A DNA stretch of 50,501 bases, taken from NCBI GenBank assembly GCA_036337765.1, contig JAYZDP010000158.1, positions 1 through 50,501 on the forward strand. The letters run 5' to 3'. The stretch's first letter is position 1. Each line of letters begins with the position of its first letter. Source of the DNA: JAYZDP01 sp036337765 (lineage in GTDB: Bacteria > Acidobacteriota > Thermoanaerobaculia > Multivoradales > Multivoraceae). The notes beneath the pieces were generated by a model. It did not search any database and had not been told where the DNA came from. It was given only the letters and a program-made list of their open reading frames with translations. The position numbers and the translations under genes are program-made. Below are positions 39,933 to 48,967 of the stretch, piece after piece.

Positions 39933-42374
39933 ATGAGTTTCTCCGGTCTTCGCTTCGCTGTCCGAGGCCTCCTCAAGACTCCCGGCTACACCGTCGCCTT
40001 CGTTCTCACCCTGGGCCTGGGAATCGGCGCCAATACCGCCATCTTCAGCGTCCTGGACGGCGTACTACTGCGCCCGCTGCCGCACGCCAACGGCGAGAGG
40101 CTCATCTACCTCCGCCATTCCGCCAAGCTCGCCGGACGGGAGAATACGCTCTTCTCCGTGCCCGAGATCGCGGACTATCGCGATCAGGCCACGACGATGG
40201 CAGGAGTCGCGGAGTTCTCGGCGATGACCTTCAACATGATCGGCGGTGACGAGCCGCGTCGCGTGCGCTCGGGAGTCGTGAGCGGCAACTACTTCCGCGT
40301 GCTCGGGCTCGCACCCAGTCTCGGCAGGGCGATGGACGAGTCCGACGACGGCGAGGGCGCAGCCTCTGTGACGGTCCTGACCGACCATTTCTGGCGACTC
40401 TTCTTCGGCGCCGATCCCAACGTGGTCGGTAAGACCGCGCGTATGAACGGCAGAACGGTGACCATCGTCGGTGTGCTGCAGCCCGCCCCTCCCTATCCCG
40501 AACGTACCGACATCTACGTCAACATGGTCACCAGCCCTCACCACATGGGCGCCACCATGGTCCACGATCGGCTCCACCGCATGACCGAGGTGTTCGCGCG
40601 TCTCGCGCCCGGAGCCACCGCGGCGACCGCCGCGGTGGAGGTCGAGCAAATCACCGCGCGCCTACACAGTGAGTATCCCGACGCCTACGACGTTTCGCAC
40701 GGCTATGACGTCAGCGTCACGCCGCTGCGGACGCAGCTCGCGAGCCGGGCGCGACCGACGCTGATGGTGCTGCTCGGTGCCGCCGGCTTCGTGCTGCTGG
40801 TGGCATGCGCCAACGTCGCCAACTTGACCCTCGCCCGATTGACTCGCCGCGAGGGGGAGATGGCGATCCGTGCCGCCATGGGCGCCGAGCAGATGTCGTT
40901 GCGGCGCCAGCTTCTCGTCGAGAGCCTGGTGCCATCGGTGGCGGGCGCAGTTCTGGGCTGCGGGCTGGCCTATGCCGTACTAGACGTGCTGAAGACCTAC
41001 GCCGCACGCTTCTCGGTGCGCTCGGACGAGATCGCCCTCGATCTGCGCGTGTTCGGCGCCGCCGTTGCCATCGGCTTCGGCGCCGCCTGCTTCTTCGCCC
41101 TGGTGCCGCGGCTCCCCGGATCGAAGCGCGACCTGGCCAGTACCCTGACCTCGGCAAGGACCACCGGCGGCGCCGGGGGCCGGCGCACTCAGGGCTTGCT
41201 GGTCGCGTCGCAAGTCGCGGTGTCGTTCATACTGCTCATCGGCGCGGGACTCTTCCTGCGCTCCATCCTCCACCTCGACGCGATCGAGACCGGCCTCGAC
41301 ACCGCTCAGGTGCTAAGCCTCGATATCCCCCGCTTCGCGGCCGGCCGTGACCAGGGCGAGCAGAACGCGCAGTACGACGAGCTCATCGCCCGGGTCGCCT
41401 CGCTCCCGGGAGTCGAGTCGGCCGGGCTCTCGACCCGCGTCCCAATGCGCTCGACCCAGCTGCCGATTCTCGAATTCGCGGTCGAGGGGCAGGCCTGGGA
41501 TCCCTCACATCCGAACCCTCGCGCCGACTACCGGGTGATCTCGCCCGAGTACTTCGACACCGTTGGCATGACCGTGACCAGCGGCCGCGACTTCGACAGC
41601 CGCGACCGGGGCGATTCGGCCATGGTGGCCGTCATCAGCGAGTCGATGGCCCGCCAGCACTTTCAAGATATGGATCCGCTCGGTCGACGCGTCGCCTGGT
41701 CCGGCGACGTACTCCGCTTCATCGGACTCAATGGCGACTGGCGAACCATCGTCGGCGTGGTTTCCGACGTTCGGGACTTCGGCCTGACCGCCGAGCCCGG
41801 GCACGTGATCTATCAGCCCCTGACCCAGGAGTCGTCCGCGTCGGCGCTCTTCGTTCGCACGGCCAACGCGCCGGCCGCGATCTCGAAGTCGGTCGCCGAC
41901 ATCGTGCGCCAGCTCGAGCCCGATCAGCCGATCGAGAACGTCGAGACCCTCGAGGCAGTGCGAACCGAGAATCTTGCCCCGCAGCGCCTCAACCTGACGC
42001 TGCTCGGCGTCTTCGCCGCGCTGGCACTCGCGATCGCGGCGGTGGGTGTCGCAGGAGTCCTCTCGTTCCAGGTCAGCATCCGCACCCGAGAGCTCGGCAT
42101 TCGTGCCTCACTCGGAGCTGATCAGGGCCGCCTGCTGCGCGGCGTGGTCAAGGAGGGTCTGCTGTTGGCGAGTGTCGGGCTAGCGGCAGGCACGCTCGGC
42201 GCGTTGATCCTGACCCGTTTTCTCACCAGGTTCCTGTTCGGCGTCGACCCGACGGACCCCGCCACTTTCGTCGGGGTGGCGCTGCTGCTGGCGGCGGTCG
42301 CGGCCGCGGCCTCCTTTGCCCCCGCCTGGCGGGCCGCGCAGACCGACCCGGCCACCGTCCTGCGAAACGACTAG
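39933..42374 (+). CDS. ADOP family permease (MacB/FtsX-like)
   Basis: An 813-residue inner-membrane protein of the acidobacterial duplicated orphan permease type: N-terminal helix ('GYTVAFVLTLGLGIGANTAIFSVLDGVLLRPLP'), MacB-like periplasmic domain, central FtsX domain from about residue 277 ('LLVACANVANLTLARLTRREGEMAIRAAMGA'), a second periplasmic domain and a final FtsX domain ('RELGIRASLGADQGRLL', 'FLFGVDPTDPATFVGVALLLAAVAAAASFAPAWRA'). No MacB ATPase is adjacent, as usual for this family. It likely takes part in export or envelope stress handling. It is intact, unlike the fossil at 21850-22250. Confidence 0.93.
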   Translation: MSFSGLRFAVRGLLKTPGYTVAFVLTLGLGIGANTAIFSVLDGVLLRPLPHANGERLIYLRHSAKLAGRENTLFSVPEIADYRDQATTMAGVAEFSAMTFNMIGGDEPRRVRSGVVSGNYFRVLGLAPSLGRAMDESDDGEGAASVTVLTDHFWRLFFGADPNVVGKTARMNGRTVTIVGVLQPAPPYPERTDIYVNMVTSPHHMGATMVHDRLHRMTEVFARLAPGATAATAAVEVEQITARLHSEYPDAYDVSHGYDVSVTPLRTQLASRARPTLMVLLGAAGFVLLVACANVANLTLARLTRREGEMAIRAAMGAEQMSLRRQLLVESLVPSVAGAVLGCGLAYAVLDVLKTYAARFSVRSDEIALDLRVFGAAVAIGFGAACFFALVPRLPGSKRDLASTLTSARTTGGAGGRRTQGLLVASQVAVSFILLIGAGLFLRSILHLDAIETGLDTAQVLSLDIPRFAAGRDQGEQNAQYDELIARVASLPGVESAGLSTRVPMRSTQLPILEFAVEGQAWDPSHPNPRADYRVISPEYFDTVGMTVTSGRDFDSRDRGDSAMVAVISESMARQHFQDMDPLGRRVAWSGDVLRFIGLNGDWRTIVGVVSDVRDFGLTAEPGHVIYQPLTQESSASALFVRTANAPAAISKSVADIVRQLEPDQPIENVETLEAVRTENLAPQRLNLTLLGVFAALALAIAAVGVAGVLSFQVSIRTRELGIRASLGADQGRLLRGVVKEGLLLASVGLAAGTLGALILTRFLTRFLFGVDPTDPATFVGVALLLAAVAAAASFAPAWRAAQTDPATVLRND

Positions 42375-42378
42375 CGCC

Positions 42379-42789
42379 CTACGTCAGCCGCACACGGGCG
42401 CTGCCGGGAGTCGTGATCTCACCGGCCTCCGTGCGCACGAAGAGCTCCAGCTCGACCTCACCCGACTCCCGGTCCACAGCCCGCACGCAGCCCCCTGTGG
42501 TAAGCCGATCGCCGATGTGTGAGGCACGCCGGTTGGAGTACTCGAACTCGATCAGTTCGCCGTCGTCACCCAGCCACTCCAGCACGGTCTGCGTCAGCCA
42601 ATCGCCCTGAAGCGGGCCGTCCACCACCACTCCCTCGTGACCCTCGACCCCGGTCGTGTAGGGCTCGTCATAGTGGATGCGGTGCGCGTTCCAGATCGCG
42701 GCGTTGTACAGGAAGAGCGACACGTTGCCAGGCTCGTAGCTGCGCTCGCCGACGGGGTCACCGATCTGAAGCTGATGGAGATCTGGCAT
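42379..42789 (-). CDS. MaoC-like hotdog dehydratase, catalytic half
   Basis: A 136-residue hotdog protein. 'LFLYNAAIWNAHRIHYDEPYT' is the hydratase motif in the N-x-H-R-I-H-Y-D form seen in mesaconyl-C4-CoA hydratase and HTD2-like enzymes, with the catalytic Asp/His placed as in MaoC. It starts 2 bp after the stop of the partner gene at 42792, so the two form a coupled pair and probably a heterodimer acting on a 3-hydroxyacyl- or enoyl-CoA. It is convergent with the ADOP permease (4 bp apart). Confidence 0.9.
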   Translation of the reverse strand: MPDLHQLQIGDPVGERSYEPGNVSLFLYNAAIWNAHRIHYDEPYTTGVEGHEGVVVDGPLQGDWLTQTVLEWLGDDGELIEFEYSNRRASHIGDRLTTGGCVRAVDRESGEVELELFVRTEAGEITTPGSARVRLT

Positions 42790-42791
42790 GG

Positions 42792-43247
42792 CTACCTCAC
42801 GATTCGGGTTTGCGTCTCCTGGGCGATCAGCTCACCGTCCTGTGTCTGCACCTCGAGCTCGTAGACGACGAAGATGAGCGGCCCGGTCCGTCCCTCTTTC
42901 TCGAAGATGTCGGTGAGGGTCCGCGTCGCCATCACCACATCGCCGGGTCGCACGGCACGTGCGTAGCGCATGCGCGTGCCGCCGGCCATGGTTCGGGTCA
43001 GCGGTAGCTTCGGCATCAGCGGATCGGCCGCCAGGCCGTCCGCCTCGAGCTGGTCGGCGCCTAGGACCGGCCGCAGGAGACCGAAGAGAAACATCGGCGG
43101 AGCCTCATCGCCACGCAGGAAATGGGCGATACGCTGCTCGGTGGCCACTGCGTACTTCTGGATCTCGCGGCGCGAGACCTCGAAGGGCCCGTAGCTCTCC
43201 GACGAGCCGATCGCGGCACGGATCTCGTCAGTGAGCAACTCTCCCAT
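42792..43247 (-). CDS. MaoC N-terminal / FAS1-like dehydratase domain protein
   Basis: A 151-residue hotdog protein of the non-catalytic type ('YGPFEVSRREIQKYAVAT', 'GGTRMRYARAVRPGDVVMATRTLTDIFEKEG', 'ELIAQETQTRIVR'). It lacks the hydratase His/Asp motif and serves as the acyl-binding half in HadA-like pairs. With the downstream gene it likely forms one enoyl-CoA hydratase. It is the promoter-proximal gene of the pair; the start is ATG 43247. Confidence 0.9.
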   Translation of the reverse strand: MGELLTDEIRAAIGSSESYGPFEVSRREIQKYAVATEQRIAHFLRGDEAPPMFLFGLLRPVLGADQLEADGLAADPLMPKLPLTRTMAGGTRMRYARAVRPGDVVMATRTLTDIFEKEGRTGPLIFVVYELEVQTQDGELIAQETQTRIVR

Positions 43248-43301
43248 GGTCGCCTAGCTTAACCGTTGAATCTCAGGGGTCGGGGCCTGCAAATCTTCTT
43301 C

Positions 43302-44270
43302 CTACCGAAAGGCCAGCAGGCGATCGACCAGGAAACGCTCGAAGGCCGCCCGGCCTTCCTGCGGCCAACTCAGCGCAGCCCTTACCGACCCGCCGTCGGC
43401 TGCGCGACGAGTGAATCCGTCCGCGGTGACCTCGAGACGCAGCTCTTCGATGGCGCACAGCTCGGGACGGTAGGCGAGCGCCACCGCGAGCGCATCGTAG
43501 AGCACCGAACTCTCCGACTCGGTGTCGTGCCGCCCAAAGCGGAAGCGAGGCTCCCAGATCCGGTAACTTTCGAGCAGCGCCTTCACCATCGGCTGCTCCG
43601 AGGCAACGAGCCGTTGGTATAGCTCGCCCCGAAGCTGCACTTGGCCGGCGGTATCAAGCGGGGCGATCAAGATGTCCCAGCCGGCGCCATACATGGCCTG
43701 CGATCCCACTACAGCGGCTCGTACGTTGTACTCGGCCGCCGGCTCCTCGGCACCGACGTAGCCGCGATCCACCGACCCGCTCATGGCGACCACCCGCGCA
43801 GACTCGACGATCGACGGATCGCGTCGGAGTGCTTCCGGTATGTTCGGGGCAGGGCCGACGACGATCAGTGTCATCGGCTCGGGGCTCGAACGAATCGCCT
43901 CGATCATCGCTCCGACGCCGTCCTCGTGGAGGCCTCCCGCGTAGCCGGCGAGATCGTAGCCCTCCGCCCAGGGCCCCTGGGGCAGCGGTATGTCGCCCCC
44001 GGGCACACCGATACCGATCGGCACATCGTCACGGCCCGACGCCTCGAGGAACTTCGCGGCGATGCGAGCCCGCTCGCGGGTGTCGCCCGAGTCGGTGACC
44101 ACGAGCTTCAGATCGAGCTCAGGCGAGGCAAGGATCAGCGCCAATGCCCAGGTGTCGTCGATGTCGGTGCCGATGTCGGTGTCGTAGATGACAGGTATCG
44201 GCCATTCTTGGCTCGTCAAGGGTATCGTCAGGGACGTGAGGATGAGAAAGGAGAGGGCGGCGGCGCGCAT
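43302..44270 (-). CDS. Secreted nucleoside hydrolase
   Basis: A 322-residue protein with a signal peptide (MRAAALSFLILTSLTIPLTS) and the calcium-binding family motif D30-T-D-I-G-T-D-I-D-D39. 'VVTDSGDTRERARIAAKFLE', 'LIVVGPAPNIPEAL' and 'AEYNVRAAVVGSQAMYGAG' follow the usual order, with 'YDALAVALAY' late. It cleaves the N-glycosidic bond of nucleosides, apparently outside the cytoplasm. It lies 14 bp after the luciferase-like gene, probably the same transcript. Start ATG 44270 is chosen for the signal peptide; the frame is open 33 codons further. Confidence 0.9.
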   Translation of the reverse strand: MRAAALSFLILTSLTIPLTSQEWPIPVIYDTDIGTDIDDTWALALILASPELDLKLVVTDSGDTRERARIAAKFLEASGRDDVPIGIGVPGGDIPLPQGPWAEGYDLAGYAGGLHEDGVGAMIEAIRSSPEPMTLIVVGPAPNIPEALRRDPSIVESARVVAMSGSVDRGYVGAEEPAAEYNVRAAVVGSQAMYGAGWDILIAPLDTAGQVQLRGELYQRLVASEQPMVKALLESYRIWEPRFRFGRHDTESESSVLYDALAVALAYRPELCAIEELRLEVTADGFTRRAADGGSVRAALSWPQEGRAAFERFLVDRLLAFR

Positions 44271-44284
44271 GACAAGGCCTGAGG

Positions 44285-45316
44285 CTAGAAAGCCAGCTTC
44301 GCCATGAGATCGATCGCGTCGGGCTGATCTGAGGAGATCTTGAGCCCGGTCGCTCCGCTGGAGGCCCACGCCTGAAAGCGCTCGGCGATGCGCTCCTTCG
44401 GCCCGATCAGGGCCTCCTCATCGATCAGCTCGTCGGGAAGCGCCGCGATGGCTTCGTCGCGCTTCTTGGCCAGATAGAGCTCCTGCACCCGCTCGCACGC
44501 CTCGCCGTAGCCGCGACGTGTAGCAGCGTCCTTGTGGAAGTTCTTGTCCTTGTGCCCCATGCCACCGATGTAGAGCGCGCGGCCGGGCTTGAGCGTGTCG
44601 ATCGCGCCCTTTACGTCGTCGGTAATGATGACGGCGATCTGCGGCATGATCTCGATGTCTTCGACCGTCTTGGTGCCGCCGGCGCGGCGCACGCCCTCCT
44701 CGAGCCACGGCCGGAAGGTGTCCATCATGCCCGGTACGAAGCCCAGCGGCAGCCAGCCGTCGGCGATCTCGCCGGTGAGCTTGATCATCGCCTCGGTGCC
44801 GGTCGCCAACCACACCGGGATCTCAGGGTTCATGTGCAGAATCGACTTGAGAGGCTTGCCGATGCCCATCGCTCCCTCGCCGGTGAACGGCAGCGAGATC
44901 TCTTCCCCGTCGTGGGTCAGGGGCTCCTGACGTTGCCATATCTTGCGGCAGATTCGCACGTAGTCGCGCACCCGGTAGTAGGGCCTGCCCCACGGCTGGC
45001 CATACCACCCCTCAACGATCTGTGGACCCGAGACGCCGAGCCCGAGGATGAAGCGCCCCTCCCCCGCCATCGCGTCGACGGTGGCGGCGCTCATCGCTGC
45101 GTTTGCCGGAGTCCGGGCCGCGAGCTGCGCAATTCCAGTACCCAAGCGCATACGCTCCGTAATGGCTCCGATGTAGGCCAGCGGGGTGATCGCGTCCGAG
45201 CCGTAGGCCTCTGCGGTCCACACCGAGTCGTAGCCGAGGCGCTCGGCATGCTGGATCTTCTCCACCGGCACGGTCATGCGCCGACCCGAGTAGCCGAGGC
45301 TGAGTCCTAGCTTCAT
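44285..45316 (-). CDS. LLM class F420-dependent-type oxidoreductase
   Basis: A 343-residue luciferase-fold protein. 'MKLGLSLGYSGRR', 'GYDSVWTAEAYGSDAITPLAYIGAITERMRLGTGIAQLAARTPANAAM', 'GRFILGLGVSGPQIVEGWYGQPW' and 'IPVWLATGTEAMIKLTGEIADGWLPLGF' are typical of the mycobacterial/actinobacterial F420-type LLM proteins. Cofactor use (F420 or FMN) cannot be settled here. AGGAGA lies seven bases before ATG 45316. It leads a minus-strand pair with the nucleoside hydrolase. Confidence 0.9.
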   Translation of the reverse strand: MKLGLSLGYSGRRMTVPVEKIQHAERLGYDSVWTAEAYGSDAITPLAYIGAITERMRLGTGIAQLAARTPANAAMSAATVDAMAGEGRFILGLGVSGPQIVEGWYGQPWGRPYYRVRDYVRICRKIWQRQEPLTHDGEEISLPFTGEGAMGIGKPLKSILHMNPEIPVWLATGTEAMIKLTGEIADGWLPLGFVPGMMDTFRPWLEEGVRRAGGTKTVEDIEIMPQIAVIITDDVKGAIDTLKPGRALYIGGMGHKDKNFHKDAATRRGYGEACERVQELYLAKKRDEAIAALPDELIDEEALIGPKERIAERFQAWASSGATGLKISSDQPDAIDLMAKLAF

Positions 45317-45386
45317 CGTGTTCTCCTGTTTCGAGGACCGGAGATCGTACCAGCGGTCCCGGCCCGGCCGGTACAATCCGCGCGTC

Positions 45387-45810
45387 TTGTCCTTGGACCC
45401 CGCAGCCAGACTCGGCGCCTTCGAGATCGTCTCTCTGCTCGGCAAGGGTGGCATGGGAGAGGTGTACCGAGCCCGCGACCCCCAGCTCGATCGAGTGGCT
45501 CGAGGCCACGGTCAGTCTCCTCTTCCACCTCGTGCATCCGAACAGTTCTCACGACATCATGCTCTTGGCGGCGGGCGAGCAGGAGTCACGACCTTTCCTG
45601 GCGACCCCCGCCTACGAGACCGGCGCCCGCTCGTCTTCTGACGGACGCTGGGTCGCTTACGTCACCGGCGAGGGCGGCCAGCAGAACGTCTACGTGAGGC
45701 CGTTCTCTGGGCCCGCCGGCACCAGGTACAGGGTCTCCCCCGAGGGCGCCCCTGCGCACATCCAGATCGTGCTGAACTGGTCGCGTCGACTCGATAGCCT
45801 CGAGGGTTAG
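45387..45810 (+). pseudogene. Ser/Thr kinase remnant: P-loop region fused to TolB-like tail
   Basis: From TTG 45387, 'LGAFEIVSLLGKGGMGEVYRARDPQLDRVA' is the start of a PknB-type kinase with intact glycine loop. The invariant Lys and whole kinase core are deleted. A frame change then gives 'DIMLLAAGEQESRPFLATPAYETGARSSSDGRWVAYVTGEGGQQNVYVRPFSGPAGTRYRVSPEG', the end of a TolB/WD40-like propeller. A TACAAT box at 45372-45377 may be the old promoter -10. About 1.5-2 kb of gene has been lost. Confidence 0.85.
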
Positions 45811-45814
45811 CGCG

Positions 45815-46801
45815 CTAAAACGTCGCGATCGGGTTGATCGGCGAACCGGTACCGCCCTCGACACGCATCGGCGCGAGGGTGAGCAGAAACGTCCAGCGGT
45901 CGCGCTGCTGCGCCTCACGCGTGAGCTTTTCGTAGTCGCCGTTGTCGATGAGATGCACGCCCAAAGCGACAATCGCCAGCTCATGAATCGGCAGCCCGGT
46001 GCCTTCGATGCCCGACGGCATCACGTCGGCCGCCATGTCCGAGCCCAAGAGCGCCACGTCGCGATCCTTGAGCCACTTGGCGGAGCTGGCGTGAAGTCCG
46101 GCAGCTCCTGCGTAGGGCCCTTTCTCCGCCCGACGTGCCCACCTCCCCGTGCGCAGCAGAACCGCATCACCGGACTCGACTCGAACACCAGCCTTCTTCT
46201 CCCAGGCCTCGAGATCCGCTGGATAGATCGCCGTTCCGGGCTCCAGGTAGTCGACACCTCGCATCCAGGCCATGTCGACGAGCACGCCGCGGGTGAAGAC
46301 GCCCTCGTGAAGGTTGGCGATGCCGTTTCGCTCGCAGCCCTCCTGCGTGACCTCCTCGCGGCTGTGTCCGTTGTACATCTTGCCCTTCCAGAAGATGTGG
46401 CACAGCGCGTCGATGTGGGTGTGCGCAAGGCCGTGGTAGAGGATCTCGTAGCGATCCATGCTGTAGGCGGAAGGGTTGTCGGCGCCGCCGTCCGCGACCA
46501 TGGTGTGCTTCAGGGGATTCGGGTTGTCGGCCGTCGTCTCGGTGATCATCGGGTGCGCCAACGAGATCGAGACGCCGTCTCGCACAAGGGCCGCGGCCTG
46601 CCTGCGCTTTTCGGCGGTGATCAGATTGATCGCGCCGAGCTGGTCGTCTTCGCCCCAGCGGCCCCAGTTGGACAGCGTCGTCATCCACTCCTCGACGTCC
46701 GCTGCAGTCGTCGGCGGCTGTGCCGTAGCGATCGAAACAAGTGTTGCTGACGCGACAGTCGCGGCCACACACCACCGACAGAACCGTGTATTGCAGATCA
46801 T
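45815..46801 (-). CDS. Cyclase family metal-dependent hydrolase, exported
   Basis: A 328-residue protein of the cyclase/kynurenine-formamidase-like family. 'HGLAHTHIDALCH' carries the HxTHxDxxxH-type metal motif; 'GVLVDMAWMRGVDYLEPG', 'GDAVLLRTGRW' and 'LLGSDMAADVMPSGIEGTGLPIHELAIVALGVHLIDN' continue the family pattern. A signal-like N terminus (RFCRWCVAATVASATLVSIATAQ) implies export. The frame is open to 46849; I start at ATG 46801 for the signal peptide. It likely opens an amide or lactone ring. It is transcribed after the CocE hydrolase gene. Confidence 0.88.
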   Translation of the reverse strand: MICNTRFCRWCVAATVASATLVSIATAQPPTTAADVEEWMTTLSNWGRWGEDDQLGAINLITAEKRRQAAALVRDGVSISLAHPMITETTADNPNPLKHTMVADGGADNPSAYSMDRYEILYHGLAHTHIDALCHIFWKGKMYNGHSREEVTQEGCERNGIANLHEGVFTRGVLVDMAWMRGVDYLEPGTAIYPADLEAWEKKAGVRVESGDAVLLRTGRWARRAEKGPYAGAAGLHASSAKWLKDRDVALLGSDMAADVMPSGIEGTGLPIHELAIVALGVHLIDNGDYEKLTREAQQRDRWTFLLTLAPMRVEGGTGSPINPIATF

Positions 46802-46845
46802 GTCGCCATTGCTATCACGCGGCTCGATGGATCTCAGGGACCGAT

Positions 46846-48843
46846 TCACCCCGCGCCGGCCGCTAGAACCGGCATGCGGACGTAGGACGCGCGCTCACCG
46901 CCGCGCAGAATCTCGATCGTCGGCGCGTCTCCCGCCTCCGAGTCAGGATGAGATTCGAAGTTGCGGGCATCGGCGCCGGTGATCGTGATCCGCAGGCGGT
47001 GCCCGGCATCGATCACGATGGCGGTCCCCATCAGATCAAAGGCGAGCGCCGTCGGCTCGCCGGGAACCAAGGGCTCGAGATCCTCGGCGTGCGAGCGATG
47101 AAACGGCAAACCGAAGTTGTCGAAGGGTGCCTCGCTGGTCTTGCGGTGCGACGCACGAACTACACCCTCCGACACGTAGTGCGCGCGGCCGTCGGCATCG
47201 ATCTCCTCGAGGTATGCGAAAAAGTCGCCGTCTTCGTGCGTGGATGTGACCCACAGATGAACCTCCGGGTAGCCCAGGAGTGTCATGTCCTCGCTCACGG
47301 GCGCCGAGGTGTAGGTAAGTGCCTTGGCGTCTTCCGCGGATCGCTCGTCGAAGTAGGTCGACCCCGACGGGGTCTCACGCCGTGAGCCATAGCCGTTCAT
47401 CCAACGCGAGAACGTCCCCATCTGCGAGGTGTAGTCGACGGTGTAGCGATCCGACCCGGTGCCGCCAGGGTCTCCACCGATGCGCAGCGTGCCATCGTTG
47501 ATGGAGGCCACGGTCCCCGACGTCTCGCCGTCGAGCCAGAGCTCGGTGGTGGCAGCGGCGGGAGGCCAGGACTCGGCCGCGATCCAGGCTTCGCCGTCCT
47601 CGGCCGCCTCCTCGTCGAGAGTCGCCGGCGGCGCCTCTCCCTCTGCCAGCGTCAGGTCGAGCGGCAGCGTGTGATTGCCCTTCATGACGTAGTAGTGCAC
47701 AGGCGGTTCGTCCATGACGCCATTGTCGATGCCCTTGAGCCAGTAGTCGTACCAGCGCAGGATCTCCGCGCTGTGCACGCGACCGCCATAGCCGCCCGAG
47801 TGGACCCAGGGGCCAATCATCATCTTCTGAGGCGAGCGCCCGTCGAGCGTCGCGTAGAGCCAGGGCTGCTGGGTCGTGTAGATGTCGTACCAACCGACCA
47901 AATGGTAAATGCCGATGCCGGACTCGGCGATCTCGTCGGCATCGTCGATGGTGGCGATCGTACCGTCCCACCAGAAGTGGCCGCCGCCTTCCCGATCGAG
48001 CGAGAAGTTGCGCAGGTTCGAACCCTCGACGATCAGCTCCTGGACCCAAAGGTTGGCCGCGTGCTCGGCGATCGCGTCGTCGCGCGACACGCCCTCGACG
48101 TCGCTGTCGACTCTGGCCGCCGTGCCTGCCTGGCCGAGGTCCTGCGCCTTCGTACCGGCACCCCAGGTCTCGACGAAGTCCTTCTTGAAGGCACCGCCGC
48201 GGTAGACGAAGTCATACGCCGACGGTCCCGCCATCTCAGCGAAGATCGCCTTCAGGGCCGGCGGCGCCTGCGTGGCTGCCTGATATTGAGTCATGCCCGG
48301 ATACGACCGGCCCGACATGCCGACCTTGCCGTTCGACCACGGCTGGGCCGCCAGCCACTCGATGATGGCGTAGCAGTCGCGGGTCTCCTCGACCGAGAAC
48401 GCGCCGTGGTGCACTCCGTAGGAGGCGCCCGTTCCCCGCGCGTCCGCGGCCGCGATGGCGTAGCCGTGATTGAGGAGGTGGCGGAGCACCGGATCGCGCT
48501 CACGACCCTGAACCTCGCCGTCCTCACCTTCGAGCGCGCGGATGTAGCGCGTGTAGTGAAGCACGGTCGGCACCGCCTCGGTGGGCTCGATTCCATCGCG
48601 CGTCGGCAGGAACACATCCACCGCCAGCTGCGTCCCGTCATCGGCTGCAATGTACTCGGAGTAACGGTTCCAGCCGTCGTAGACCGCTGTAGCCTCGTTC
48701 GAGTAGGTCCCGAAGCTCTCCTCGGGCGCGGACTCCGCAGCTGGAGGCGAGTCCTGATCGGCTGGCGTGCACGCGACGAGCGCCGCCATCAAAGCGACCA
48801 AGAGGCTCTGTGGGCGACGAGCGGGGCGAACAAGAGATCTCAT
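46846..48843 (-). CDS. CocE/NonD family hydrolase, lipoprotein
   Basis: A 665-residue protein with lipoprotein signal ending L22-V-A-C25, an S15-type alpha/beta-hydrolase domain (nucleophile in 'GMSGRSYPGM', 'ADARGTGASYGVHHGAFS', 'MIGPWVHSGG') and a C-terminal jelly-roll ('EVHLWVTSTHEDGDFFAYLEEIDADGR', 'DAGHRLRITITGADARNF'). It is related to the hydrolase at 22404-24224 but not a close copy. AGGAG lies seven bases before ATG 48843. Substrates of the family include esters, acyl-peptides and amides. The following cyclase-family gene lies 44 bp downstream and may share the transcript. Confidence 0.92.
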   Translation of the reverse strand: MRSLVRPARRPQSLLVALMAALVACTPADQDSPPAAESAPEESFGTYSNEATAVYDGWNRYSEYIAADDGTQLAVDVFLPTRDGIEPTEAVPTVLHYTRYIRALEGEDGEVQGRERDPVLRHLLNHGYAIAAADARGTGASYGVHHGAFSVEETRDCYAIIEWLAAQPWSNGKVGMSGRSYPGMTQYQAATQAPPALKAIFAEMAGPSAYDFVYRGGAFKKDFVETWGAGTKAQDLGQAGTAARVDSDVEGVSRDDAIAEHAANLWVQELIVEGSNLRNFSLDREGGGHFWWDGTIATIDDADEIAESGIGIYHLVGWYDIYTTQQPWLYATLDGRSPQKMMIGPWVHSGGYGGRVHSAEILRWYDYWLKGIDNGVMDEPPVHYYVMKGNHTLPLDLTLAEGEAPPATLDEEAAEDGEAWIAAESWPPAAATTELWLDGETSGTVASINDGTLRIGGDPGGTGSDRYTVDYTSQMGTFSRWMNGYGSRRETPSGSTYFDERSAEDAKALTYTSAPVSEDMTLLGYPEVHLWVTSTHEDGDFFAYLEEIDADGRAHYVSEGVVRASHRKTSEAPFDNFGLPFHRSHAEDLEPLVPGEPTALAFDLMGTAIVIDAGHRLRITITGADARNFESHPDSEAGDAPTIEILRGGERASYVRMPVLAAGAG

Positions 48844-48967
48844 GAGGGGGCTCCTAGGCTCTGAGGCTGTTGACGGTTCGGTCCCAGTTTCCCTCCTCGC
48901 GGTCGCCACGTCGAGCCCCGCGACAGGACTCGGGCCTGCGGATAGGATGTCGGGCTCTCGAGCGACT

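Noticed and set aside
48015..48025. GGTTCGAACCC, a tRNA T-arm-like string
   Set aside because: It is within the CocE hydrolase coding region and lacks the other tRNA arms.
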